From NCBI GenBank assembly GCA_002362575.1, contig DEUM01000056.1, positions 1 to 16,774 of the forward strand: 16,774 bases of DNA. Reading direction: 5' to 3'. Source of the stretch: Lachnoclostridium sp. UBA3262 (GTDB taxonomy: Bacteria; Bacillota; Clostridia; Lachnospirales; Lachnospiraceae). This document shows positions 8,081 to 15,094 of the stretch, one piece after another. Below the pieces are notes generated by a model, which saw only the letters and a program-made list of their open reading frames with translations, ran no database searches and was not told where the DNA came from. Position numbers and translations under genes: made by a program. Every line of letters begins with the position of its first letter. The stretch's first letter is position 1.

Positions 8081-8120
8081 ATTTATAATAACGAAATAAA
8101 AATGCAAAATGACTCAATTT
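8081..8120 (-). promoter_or_regulatory. Promoter/operator element A (shared with the Xre gene)
   Basis: On the minus strand this reads AAATTGAGTCATTTT, then GCATTTTTATTTCGTT and ATTATAAAT. It matches the element before the Xre gene (16098-16137) at 31 of 40 positions without gaps. Conserved parts are TTGAGT, 18 bases, CGTT, then an A/T box containing TATAA. The TTGAGT to TATAA distance (24) is too long for an ordinary -35/-10 pair, whereas TTGAGT-N18-CGTT has the shape of an ECF-type promoter. About 80 bases of leader follow before the lipoprotein ATG. Confidence 0.5.
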
Positions 8121-8122
8121 AT

Positions 8123-8154
8123 AAAAAAAAGATGAAACTTTTTACAGTTTCACC
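8123..8154 (-). terminator. Terminator of the feo operon
   Basis: On the minus strand GGTGAAACT, a short A-rich loop and AGTTTCATC form a 9-bp stem (one G-T wobble), followed by eight T residues (8130-8123). It lies 22 bases after the stop of the Cys-rich peptide gene and directly abuts the promoter element of the next operon. Confidence 0.88.
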
Positions 8155-8175
8155 TTTTTCCTTTTCATAACATTC

Positions 8176-8313
8176 TCAATGGCAGCCTCCGCAGTGCCTG
8201 CAGTCGCCGCCGCACTGAATAGATTTCCCTTTTTTCTTATCTCGTACCATACTGTAAACAATTGCACCGACAATCATCAGAACAATCACACTCACAAGAA
8301 TCGTCCCAAGCAT
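8176..8313 (-). CDS. FeoB-associated Cys-rich membrane protein
   Basis: A 45-aa protein with one N-terminal membrane helix (about residues 2-22), a basic stretch RDKKKGK and a C-terminal cysteine cluster CGGDCRHCGGCH. This matches the small FeoB-associated Cys-rich membrane protein family found directly after feoB in many Firmicutes; its exact role is unknown, and binding of Fe2+ or assistance to FeoB is usually proposed. The start ATG (8313-8311) lies two bases after the feoB stop, so translation is probably coupled. AGGTGG stands before the start, inside the feoB 3' end. A longer open frame runs upstream to 8517 but overlaps feoB and has no start signal. Confidence 0.9.
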   Translation of the reverse strand: MLGTILVSVIVLMIVGAIVYSMVRDKKKGKSIQCGGDCRHCGGCH

Positions 8314-8315
8314 AC

Positions 8316-10718
8316 TCACGCCACCTTTCTGTTTAAAAGTAGAGTATTGCTTTCTCTGTATGGTCTGAACAGCAAATACAGCAATCCGACAATCAACGCC
8401 AGTGCAACTACAGTCCAGCCACTGAACACTCCCATGCGGAGCTGACCAATCCAGTAAATAATCAGAGCGGCTACATAGGCAAACACACACTGGTAAGCAA
8501 TGGCAAACGCCGTCCACTTTCCATTATTCATCTCCCTGCGAATCGCACCGATAGCGGCAAAGCAAGGGGCACACAAAAGGTTAAACGTCAGGAACGCATA
8601 ACCGGCAATCTGACTCATTCCCTCAAAGTCAAGCACTCCGAATACACCGACAACCTCCTCCTTTGCCACAAGTCCCATGACGGTAGCAATGGTTGCCTTA
8701 ATATTTCCAAAGCCAATTGGCGCAAAAATCCACTGAATACCACTTCCAATATAACCAAGTATACTGTTTTCCAACTCCATATCCGGGTTAAAGTTAAATG
8801 CACCGTTCTCAATTCCAAACGCCGAGCCCGCCCAGATAATAATGGAGGAGAGAAGAATCACTGTTCCCGCTCTCTTAATGAAAGACCAGCCGCGCTCCCA
8901 CATACTCCTCAGCACTGAACCCACAGTCGGAAGGTGATATGCCGGAAGCTCCATCACGAATGGCGCCGGCTCTCCTGCAAAGGCTTTTGTCTTTTTCAAA
9001 ATAATACCCGAAATAACAATGGCTGCAATTCCTAAGAAATACGCACTCGGAGCTACCCAGCCTGCACCGCCGAACAGCGCGCCGGACAACAAGGCAATAA
9101 TTGGAAGCTTTGCACCACACGGAATAAATGTTGTCGTCATAATCGTCATCTTTCGGTCCCTGTCATTTTCTATCGTACGGGACGCCATGACACCCGGCAC
9201 ACCACAACCGGTTCCGATGAGCATCGGAATAAACGATTTTCCGGAAAGACCAAAACGCCGGAAAATCCTATCCATAATAAAGGCAACCCGCGCCATATAT
9301 CCGCAGCCTTCCAAAAAGGCAAGGAAAATGAAAAGTACGAGCATCTGTGGAACAAATCCGAGAACTGCTCCCACACCGCCTACAATACCGTCATTGATGA
9401 GTCCGCTGAGCCAGTCTGCGCAGCCGATGGCCTCCAGACCATCTCCAACCAACGTTGGAATACCCGGCACCCAGATACCATATTCCGCCGGATCCGGTAA
9501 TCCCTCCATCGGTTCATCAACCATAGCAGAGATATCAAAGCCCTCCTCCGCCAGCGAATCACCATAAAAGCCATAGGCCTCCTCAAATCCGCCGAAATCC
9601 TTTTCGTCAATCGCATCCAGAAGGTCTGCTGCACCGACAACATCTGCTGCTTCCGCCTTCTGTACAACTGCCTTTACATCTTCTGTGAAAATATTTTCTT
9701 CCGCATAAGCTGCTGTAGCATCATCATAATCTCCTCTGCCGATTCCGGCAAGATACCAGCCATCACCAAACAATCCGTCATTCGTCCAGTCAGTAGCATA
9801 GGTTCCCACTGTCGTTACGGATATGTAGTACACAAAAAACATAATAACCGCAAAAATCGGCAGCGCCAGAAAACGGTTTGTGATAACTTTATCTATTTTG
9901 TCCGAGCGTGTCAGCTCACCCTTTTTCTTCTTTGTACAGCACTCGTCAATAATTGAGGTAATATAGGTGTATCGCTCATTTGTAATAATACTCTCGGTGT
10001 CATCATCAAACGATTTTTCGAGTTCCTCTATTTCCGCTGTAACATCCGGTATCGTCCTCATCTGCTCTGTAATCTTATCATCCCGCTCAATAAGCTTAAT
10101 CGCAAAGAACCGTTTCTGCTCCTCTTTTACATCCTCTCCCAGTCTGTCCTCAACTGAGCGGATAACAAGCTCTACCTCATCCGAAAACTCATGAACCGGC
10201 ATTTCACGATCGGCAGACGCTTTCGCAACGGCTTTCATTGCCGCCTTCTGCACACCCGTTCCTTTCAAGGCAGAAATTTCAACCACCTCACAGCCAAGCT
10301 TCTCACTCAGCTTATTTACATGAATTTTGTCCCCATTTTTTTCCACTACATCCATCATGTTGACTGCCATGACAACCGGAATACCAAGCTCCATAAGCTG
10401 GGTAGAAAGATACAGGTTTCTCTCAATGTTCGTTCCGTCTACAATATTCAGAATGACATCCGGTTTTTCATTGATTAGATAATTTCTGGCAACTACCTCC
10501 TCCAGCGTGTATGGTGAAAGAGAGTAAATGCCCGGCAGGTCAGTAATAATAACTTCTGTATCTCCTCTGCCAGAATAATTCTTTTTTAGCTTTCCTTCCT
10601 TTTTCTCCACCGTAACGCCCGGCCAGTTACCAACAAACTGATTTGCACCAGTCAAAGCGTTAAACAACGTCGTTTTACCGCTGTTCGGATTTCCTGCAAG
10701 TGCAATTTTAATCGACAT
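8316..10718 (-). CDS. feoB: Ferrous iron transporter FeoB
   Basis: GTP-dependent Fe2+ importer of the cytoplasmic membrane, 800 aa. The N-terminal G domain shows G1 GNPNSGKT (9-16), G3 DLPG (60-63), G4 NMMD (120-123) and G5 SALKG (149-153), followed by the helical GDI-like region (about 175-270). The membrane part starts at about 283 and carries the characteristic FeoB blocks GCGYMARVAFIMDR (471-484) and GTGCGVPGVMASRTI. It is longer than most Firmicutes FeoB proteins because of an acidic Ala/Asp/Glu-rich stretch at about 312-425 between the first and second membrane segments, probably on the outer face. AGAGGAA precedes the ATG. It lies downstream of two feoA genes and is translationally linked to the Cys-rich peptide gene. 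Confidence 0.97.
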   Translation of the reverse strand: MSIKIALAGNPNSGKTTLFNALTGANQFVGNWPGVTVEKKEGKLKKNYSGRGDTEVIITDLPGIYSLSPYTLEEVVARNYLINEKPDVILNIVDGTNIERNLYLSTQLMELGIPVVMAVNMMDVVEKNGDKIHVNKLSEKLGCEVVEISALKGTGVQKAAMKAVAKASADREMPVHEFSDEVELVIRSVEDRLGEDVKEEQKRFFAIKLIERDDKITEQMRTIPDVTAEIEELEKSFDDDTESIITNERYTYITSIIDECCTKKKKGELTRSDKIDKVITNRFLALPIFAVIMFFVYYISVTTVGTYATDWTNDGLFGDGWYLAGIGRGDYDDATAAYAEENIFTEDVKAVVQKAEAADVVGAADLLDAIDEKDFGGFEEAYGFYGDSLAEEGFDISAMVDEPMEGLPDPAEYGIWVPGIPTLVGDGLEAIGCADWLSGLINDGIVGGVGAVLGFVPQMLVLFIFLAFLEGCGYMARVAFIMDRIFRRFGLSGKSFIPMLIGTGCGVPGVMASRTIENDRDRKMTIMTTTFIPCGAKLPIIALLSGALFGGAGWVAPSAYFLGIAAIVISGIILKKTKAFAGEPAPFVMELPAYHLPTVGSVLRSMWERGWSFIKRAGTVILLSSIIIWAGSAFGIENGAFNFNPDMELENSILGYIGSGIQWIFAPIGFGNIKATIATVMGLVAKEEVVGVFGVLDFEGMSQIAGYAFLTFNLLCAPCFAAIGAIRREMNNGKWTAFAIAYQCVFAYVAALIIYWIGQLRMGVFSGWTVVALALIVGLLYLLFRPYRESNTLLLNRKVA

Positions 10719-10723
10719 TTTTT

Positions 10724-10741
10724 CCTCTTTTCTGCGCAGAT
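10724..10741 (-). repeat. 18-bp repeat copy at the feoB ribosome binding site
   Basis: CCTCTTTTCTGCGCAGAT on the plus strand is identical to 11106-11123. It contains the 10-bp perfect palindrome TCTGCGCAGA (10731-10740) directly upstream of the feoB Shine-Dalgarno AGAGG, which is part of the repeat. Confidence 0.8.
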
Positions 10742-10806
10742 GATTGCGCTATTCTTAATTTAATATACTTCTTTATTATACTTTTTGTATTAGGCATGAC
10801 TTTCTT

Positions 10807-10834
10807 TTATTAGTTGTAACTAACTATTTGTCAA
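10807..10834 (-). promoter_or_regulatory. Second feo palindrome with possible feoB promoter
   Basis: On the minus strand GTTAGTTACAACTAAT (10824-10809) has the same GTTAGT-N4-ACTAA layout as the palindrome at 11400-11415. TTGACA (10834-10829) with a 16-base spacer and TAATAA (10812-10807) would be a promoter covered by it; the -10 is poor. This lies in the 162-base gap between the second feoA and feoB, so feoB may have extra iron-regulated transcription. A TATAAT also occurs further down the gap (minus strand) but without a good -35 box. Confidence 0.55.
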
Positions 10835-10880
10835 AAAAAATTTCTCTGCCCATTATTGGGGATTCGTTCATACTTCCAAA

Positions 10881-11099
10881 TCATCCCACTTCTATCATCT
10901 CGGCATCTGCCTTACGCAGGGACAATTCATATCCCCGCACGGTAACCTCAACCGGATCTCCGAGCGGTGCCACCTTTCTTACGAAAACATCAACACCCTT
11001 TGTAATTCCCATATCCATAATACGCCGTTTTACCGGGCCGGTGCCTGTCAGCTTTGTCACTCTGGCACTCTGCCCACACGGGACTTCACGTAATGTCAT
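10881..11099 (-). CDS. feoA: FeoA domain protein (second copy)
   Basis: A 72-aa SH3-like beta-barrel protein of the FeoA family, a cytoplasmic partner thought to act on the FeoB G domain. Diagnostic features are the opening MTLREVPCGQSARV, the core GPVKRRIMDMGITKGVDVFVRKVAPLGDPVEV and the closing LSLRKADAEMIEV, typical of FeoA. The start is fixed by AGAGGTG just before the ATG. It differs clearly from the other FeoA in the operon, so it is a paralogue and not a recent duplicate. It is 43 bases after the first feoA and 162 bases before feoB. Confidence 0.92.
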   Translation of the reverse strand: MTLREVPCGQSARVTKLTGTGPVKRRIMDMGITKGVDVFVRKVAPLGDPVEVTVRGYELSLRKADAEMIEVG

Positions 11100-11105
11100 A
11101 ATTCA

Positions 11106-11123
11106 CCTCTTTTCTGCGCAGAT
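11106..11123 (-). repeat. 18-bp repeat copy at the second feoA ribosome binding site
   Basis: Exact second copy of the 18-bp sequence at 10724-10741. The palindrome TCTGCGCAGA is at 11113-11122, again immediately upstream of the AGAGG that serves the second feoA. Confidence 0.8.
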
Positions 11124-11142
11124 ACAAGTCTGCCGCGTCCTT

Positions 11143-11352
11143 TTAAACCATAATTTTATTTGCCATGTCTTTACCAAGAGCTACCCGGGAATCCTTGATA
11201 TTTAAAATCATATTACCGCCGATTTCAGATACCACTGTAACATTTCCACCTGTTACAAAGCCTAATTTCTCCAGAAATTTTCTGGTTGCATCTTTCCCGC
11301 CAACCCGCTTAATCGTGTTGGGTTCTCCAATTTTTGCCATAGTCAGAGGCAT
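11143..11352 (-). CDS. feoA: FeoA domain protein (first copy)
   Basis: A 69-aa FeoA family protein and first gene of the iron operon. The typical middle block KFLEKLGFVTGGNVTVVSEIGGNMILNIKDSRVALGKDMANKIMV aligns with the G-hydrophobic-x-x-G and L-x-x-x-x-A-x-x-I pattern of the family. The start at 11352 (MPLTMAKIG) is preferred because AAAGGATG lies upstream; the later ATG at 11340 has no ribosome binding site. Probably acts with the second FeoA on FeoB. Its leader is only about 45 bases from the promoter at 11403-11431. Confidence 0.9.
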   Translation of the reverse strand: MPLTMAKIGEPNTIKRVGGKDATRKFLEKLGFVTGGNVTVVSEIGGNMILNIKDSRVALGKDMANKIMV

Positions 11353-11399
11353 AGCACATCATCCTTTCCCTGATTCAAACTATGATTTTTGCTTTCGTA

Positions 11400-11431
11400 G
11401 TTAGTATACACTAACGCTCATTAGTTGTCAA
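11400..11431 (-). promoter_or_regulatory. feo operon promoter overlapped by a DtxR-type operator
   Basis: On the minus strand TTGACA (11431-11426), exactly 17 bases, and TATACT (11408-11403) make a near-consensus promoter with a start near 11396. The palindrome GTTAGTGTATACTAAC (11415-11400) covers the -10 box, so a bound protein would block RNA polymerase. A half-site ACTAA also lies within the spacer beside the -35. The arms resemble the TTAG/CTAA operators of DtxR-family iron regulators, and a DtxR-family gene is 5 kb away in this window. Confidence 0.8.
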
Positions 11432-11468
11432 GAACTTATTTCAATTCCTGTTACAACATCTGAAAAAA

Positions 11469-12137
11469 CTATTCCTTCACGTTACCATCCACAATTTCAA
11501 TCATGCGTTCGCATCGGCTTGCTACATCCATATCATGTGTTACAATAATTACGGTCTTTCCCATGGCATGAAGCTGCTGGAATACATCTATAATTTCTCC
11601 TGAAGTTTTCGTGTCCAGCGCCCCGGTCGGCTCATCTGCCAGCAAAAAAGCAGGATCATTCACAAGTGCTCTAGCAATCGCTACCCGCTGCTTTTGCCCA
11701 CCGGAAAGCTGCCGCACCGGCTTTTGTGACAGATCATCCAAACCTACCGCCTGCAGAGCCTCCTGCACTTTTTCCCTGCGCGCACTACTCCCCTTTACTT
11801 TACCAAAAATCAGTGGAATTTGTACATTTTCTTCCACGCTGTACTCATCAATTAAGGCATAGTCCTGCATAACCATGCCAATCTTTTTATTGCGGAACTG
11901 GGCGCGCTTTTTCTCACTCAATTTTTCAACCTGTATATCATCTGCCTGATATGTCCCGTCACTATAGGAATCAATTCCTGCCAGAATATGTAACAATGTC
12001 GATTTGCCTGCGCCGGACTTCCCGATAATTGCCACCATTTCGCCATCCCGGATTTCCAAATTGATTCCTTTCAAGGCACAAAATTCATTTTCCTTTCCCT
12101 TATTGTAATATTTTGTCAAATTCTGAATTTGAATCAT
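11469..12137 (-). CDS. ABC transporter ATP-binding protein, MacB/LolD type
   Basis: Cytoplasmic ATPase of 222 aa that would power the two FtsX-type permeases upstream. All motifs are present: Walker A GKSGAGKS (39-46), Q-loop Q91 in VMQDYALI, signature LSGGQ (144-148), Walker B FLLADE (164-169), D-loop ALD and switch H201 in VTHD. The size and the single compact domain fit the LolD/MacB/FtsE family, including ATPases of antimicrobial-peptide export or resistance and of lactococcin 972-type systems. AAAGGAG precedes the ATG. It is 4 bases after the 405-aa permease gene and is the last gene of the operon; it ends in TAG. I see no convincing terminator between it and the feo promoter. Confidence 0.93.
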   Translation of the reverse strand: MIQIQNLTKYYNKGKENEFCALKGINLEIRDGEMVAIIGKSGAGKSTLLHILAGIDSYSDGTYQADDIQVEKLSEKKRAQFRNKKIGMVMQDYALIDEYSVEENVQIPLIFGKVKGSSARREKVQEALQAVGLDDLSQKPVRQLSGGQKQRVAIARALVNDPAFLLADEPTGALDTKTSGEIIDVFQQLHAMGKTVIIVTHDMDVASRCERMIEIVDGNVKE

Positions 12138-12141
12138 CCAA

Positions 12142-13359
12142 TCACTCCTTTCTTTCCCTCAATACATCTACCGGCTGTTTCCGGCAAAGCGTTGTATATG
12201 GCACGATGTAATGTATCGCGCACAAAAAAATCAATGTTCCTATCAATACTCCTATGGATGTTCGATTTAAACCGACTAGCAAATAATCCGTTAATTTTAA
12301 TTTCACCGTGAGTAACAACAGTACAAAAAACAGTATCACAGATAGAAAAGCGGTAAAAATACTTTGGATTAACGAAAATACACTGCACTTTTTCCATGGG
12401 AGACCTAAAAGGCTAAAAATAGCATCGTGATACAAATCATCTGCCATATTCAACGTACATACATTAACCAGACTGATAATCGTAATGACAAGTACGCAGA
12501 TTGTAATTGGCAAATACATCATCAGTTCTCCCTGAAACTGATGGTTTGAATTTTTCATAAAGGTTTCTAACGGATCGCCTGTTGTTGTATCTGCCGCCAT
12601 CTCACCTAAATTCATCTTTAATATATCAGCATTATCTTCCTGCTCATATTCTGTTATATCGTCCTGATATAAAATAAAATGATCCTGATCAAAAGTATAG
12701 GGGATACCTGCTTTGTCTGCCTGCTCTGCCCCTACCATAAGAAGCACGCTCTGTTCCTGTTCATATCGGTAGGTGGAAAAGATATCCCGGTAGTCATAAT
12801 GATAAATGTCCCCCTGGCCAAACCCACGTCCGATTACCCTCGCCCCTTCTTCTAGTACTCCTATTACACGGGCCTGAATATCATGTGCTTTCCCTGTTGC
12901 ATCATAATATTGAAAGGGTATAAGCGAATCCTTCTTCCAGCCGTAGGGGTTTTGGGAAACTACGATTGGAAGGATGCCATCCTCCATCGGTACGCCATCC
13001 AGCCATCGCCCCTCCTGCAGGGACGGCTCAAAATCCCCAAGGACATTCTGGGGATAGACAGCCGTTTTCATATCTTTATCTTCTTCCGTCACCAGACCGG
13101 CACTCGCCCAAGTATAGACAGATTCTACTTTTTTCATCCCCGCAACAATGCTTTCCGCCGTTTCCCCCCAGTACCCGGAAGCGGATACATACTCCCCCTT
13201 TTTCCCATTCATCTTCTGAACCGGGCGGTACAAATCATACTCCGAAAGTACTGTATTGATAGAAACACACAACACAAAAAGGAGCAGGGCAATCTGCAGC
13301 ACTATAAAGAGATTCCTTTTTCCATGCCGCATGTACTCACTAATTGCCAATATACCCAT
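12142..13359 (-). CDS. FtsX/MacB-like ABC transporter permease (405 aa)
   Basis: Membrane subunit with classic FtsX topology. One helix lies near the N-terminus (about 14-37), then a large extracytoplasmic domain (about 40-270) rich in Asp, Glu and Tyr, then three helices (about 277-297, 325-348 and 362-382) and the short tail VDVLRERKE typical of these permeases. Such proteins couple ATP hydrolysis to work outside the membrane, by pushing or sensing substrates rather than forming a wide channel. The ATG at 13359 is preferred: GGGGGGA stands 7 bases upstream and the ATG shares one base with the TGA of the gene before it. A GTG one codon earlier is possible. It lies between the other permease and the ATPase. 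Confidence 0.85.
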   Translation of the reverse strand: MGILAISEYMRHGKRNLFIVLQIALLLFVLCVSINTVLSEYDLYRPVQKMNGKKGEYVSASGYWGETAESIVAGMKKVESVYTWASAGLVTEEDKDMKTAVYPQNVLGDFEPSLQEGRWLDGVPMEDGILPIVVSQNPYGWKKDSLIPFQYYDATGKAHDIQARVIGVLEEGARVIGRGFGQGDIYHYDYRDIFSTYRYEQEQSVLLMVGAEQADKAGIPYTFDQDHFILYQDDITEYEQEDNADILKMNLGEMAADTTTGDPLETFMKNSNHQFQGELMMYLPITICVLVITIISLVNVCTLNMADDLYHDAIFSLLGLPWKKCSVFSLIQSIFTAFLSVILFFVLLLLTVKLKLTDYLLVGLNRTSIGVLIGTLIFLCAIHYIVPYTTLCRKQPVDVLRERKE

Positions 13360-14441
13360 CACGAATCCCCCCTTCGGAATTCCAAAACACTTTTCCGTGT
13401 AATGGAATAAGATAAAAGATACCCTAAAAACAAAGTGACAAACAGGAAAATACTGATAATCACACTATATTCTTTGATTCCATAAAGCCGGGCCGCATAT
13501 CGGAACCATGAGAGCATCACAGGATAAAGCAGGATACGGAATACCGCCGTCGCCACTATCACGACACAAATCATATTGCAGACAATTTCCGAGAAAAACA
13601 GGAACCGGGCCTGCTTTTTACTGCACCCGCATAAGATAAATACGCTGAGTTTCTTACGCCTTTTGCGGAAAATATAGCTGTAAATCATATACATATTCCC
13701 CCCGGCTAACAGCGCCAGCACAGCACTCACAACAAGCATCGAATATTCCTGCCGCAAATCCTGATTATTCGCCACATAAAATTCATTCGTTTCACAGCCA
13801 TATGAGGCGAGCAGATCATGGAATGTCTCATACTCCTCCCGTGTAGGTAACTGGGAAAGCCCAAAGGCCAGTCTATGCCATACACAATTTTTCGGGAATG
13901 ATGTAAACGGTATCTCGAGCTCGCCCGCATCATTTATTGTATTCACCCCCACTATCTGATACGTCTCACCGTCCAGAGTCAGGCTCCCACCGATTCCTTC
14001 TTCGATTTCCGGATTCGTGACAACTACTTTATTCTTATTTATGTAATCTTCATTCCCATAGTAGAGCCCTGTCATACCATATTTCATACTTTCAAATACC
14101 GTTTCGCTATAGCCATATTTCCCATCCTTGAATTGGGCACGGTCAAGATACTCTATTTTCCCATCCCGGCTTGTCGCTCCCACATAACAGTAGTCAAAAG
14201 AAATCCCTTCCTCTACCATCGTCCGGAAAATATGGTTTATTTTGTCTGCATCGATATCACTTTTTTCCAGTGACGCCTCCAGACTTTTTGTATCCGAATT
14301 GTCCACCAGCTCATACAAGTTATTTTGAAACACACCAAACACAAAAAAAATGCAGACTAAAGAAAATATCTGTGAGATTAGTAAAATAATAAAAAGCGCT
14401 GTGTGTTTTTTCATGAACTCAATCCAATTCCTTATAATCAA
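13359..14441 (-). CDS. FtsX/MacB-like ABC transporter permease (360 aa)
   Basis: Second membrane subunit of the transporter. It has one N-terminal helix (about 14-37), an extracytoplasmic domain (about 40-230), and three C-terminal helices (about 233-258, 283-306 and 320-345), ending in SVLEFRRGDS. The domain includes GGSLTLDGETYQIVGV, like the small-barrel part of MacB periplasmic domains. The start is a TTG at 14441, supported by AGGAGG 9 bases upstream (14456-14451); the next candidate, an ATG at 14414, has a weak site. The gene overlaps the LRR gene by 23 bases and the next permease by one base, so translation is coupled through the operon. It may pair with the 405-aa permease as a heterodimer. 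Confidence 0.8.
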   Translation of the reverse strand: MIIRNWIEFMKKHTALFIILLISQIFSLVCIFFVFGVFQNNLYELVDNSDTKSLEASLEKSDIDADKINHIFRTMVEEGISFDYCYVGATSRDGKIEYLDRAQFKDGKYGYSETVFESMKYGMTGLYYGNEDYINKNKVVVTNPEIEEGIGGSLTLDGETYQIVGVNTINDAGELEIPFTSFPKNCVWHRLAFGLSQLPTREEYETFHDLLASYGCETNEFYVANNQDLRQEYSMLVVSAVLALLAGGNMYMIYSYIFRKRRKKLSVFILCGCSKKQARFLFFSEIVCNMICVVIVATAVFRILLYPVMLSWFRYAARLYGIKEYSVIISIFLFVTLFLGYLLSYSITRKSVLEFRRGDS

Positions 14442-15009
14442 TTGCTATTTCCTCCTTTGGTCTGCCGTACTTATATCGTATCTTATGCTTCTTTGCCCAT
14501 TTTTCTGCATAAGAATCCTTCTCTACATATAAAGTAACCTTCTTTTTACAATCTTTAAATTCCCATTTGTGCATTTTTTTTATACTTTTGGGAAGCACAA
14601 CTATCTCCAGATTCATACAACCCACAAAACTAAACTCTTCTATTTTCTCCACTCCATTTTCAATCTCTACATATTTAAGAAATGGGGAGCCTTCTTCCAC
14701 CACTAACTCTATCGAATGTACCTTTTCCCCCTCATACGTTGCAGGGATTTTTAATGCCTTTGCTCTTTTCAGCTGTGTCTTGGAAAATATAGTCAGCTTG
14801 TTGTCAATCATCATGCCGTAATCTTTTGGCACGGTTTTCCCTCCCAGAATATCACCTAGTTCCTCTTCCTCTTTGCCAAGAGTTTCCTTAATTCTATCCG
14901 CGGTTTTTACCGGCTCTGCTTCTGTATGGAGGAAACCGTACAGGGAGAACCCCCCAATGAGTATTCCTAACACAAAGATTCCTGCCACCATAATTCGTAT
15001 TCGCTTCAC
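14419..15009 (-). CDS. Small membrane-anchored LRR (BspA-like) protein
   Basis: Predicted 196-aa protein with one hydrophobic N-terminal segment (about 7-28), a charged linker, and a short BspA-type repeat region (about 110-160: VEKIEEFSFVGCMNLEIVVLPKS) followed by the usual cap VEKDSYAEKWAKKHKIRYKY. It would sit outside the cell beside the two permeases. I chose a GTG at 15009 because GGGAGGG ends about 6 bases before it. The frame opens at an ATG at 15027, but that codon follows directly on a strong hairpin and has no ribosome binding site. Its end overlaps the next permease gene by 23 bases. A BspA-like gene inside an ABC operon suggests a surface sensor, receptor or immunity-like role, which is inference. 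Confidence 0.75.
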   Translation of the reverse strand: MKRIRIMVAGIFVLGILIGGFSLYGFLHTEAEPVKTADRIKETLGKEEEELGDILGGKTVPKDYGMMIDNKLTIFSKTQLKRAKALKIPATYEGEKVHSIELVVEEGSPFLKYVEIENGVEKIEEFSFVGCMNLEIVVLPKSIKKMHKWEFKDCKKKVTLYVEKDSYAEKWAKKHKIRYKYGRPKEEIAIDYKELD

Positions 15010-15028
15010 AATATCCCTCCCTTTCATT

Positions 15029-15078
15029 ATGCGGAAGCCTGCTCAGACCGATATGATTGAAAAGCAGAACTTCCGCAT
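15029..15078 (-). other. Long inverted repeat between secreted-protein and LRR genes
   Basis: ATGCGGAAG (15029-15037) pairs perfectly with CTTCCGCAT (15070-15078), and inside it CTGCT (15039-15043) pairs with AGCAG (15063-15067). In the mRNA this makes a 14-bp interrupted stem with a 19-base loop, followed by AATGAAAGGGAGGG, so it is not a T-tailed terminator. It could set the ratio of the first gene to the downstream genes by RNA stability or processing. Confidence 0.6.
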
Positions 15079-15094
15079 CCAAATCATTACACTC

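Noticed and set aside
9019..9567. A 182-aa open frame on the plus strand inside feoB
   Set aside because: It is antisense to a well-conserved part of feoB, is rich in Pro, Ser and Thr as expected of a shadow frame, and has no ribosome binding site.
15010..15027. ATG at 15027 as start of the small LRR protein
   Set aside because: It directly follows the 3' arm of a strong hairpin and has no ribosome binding site, while the GTG at 15009 has GGGAGGG at a good distance.
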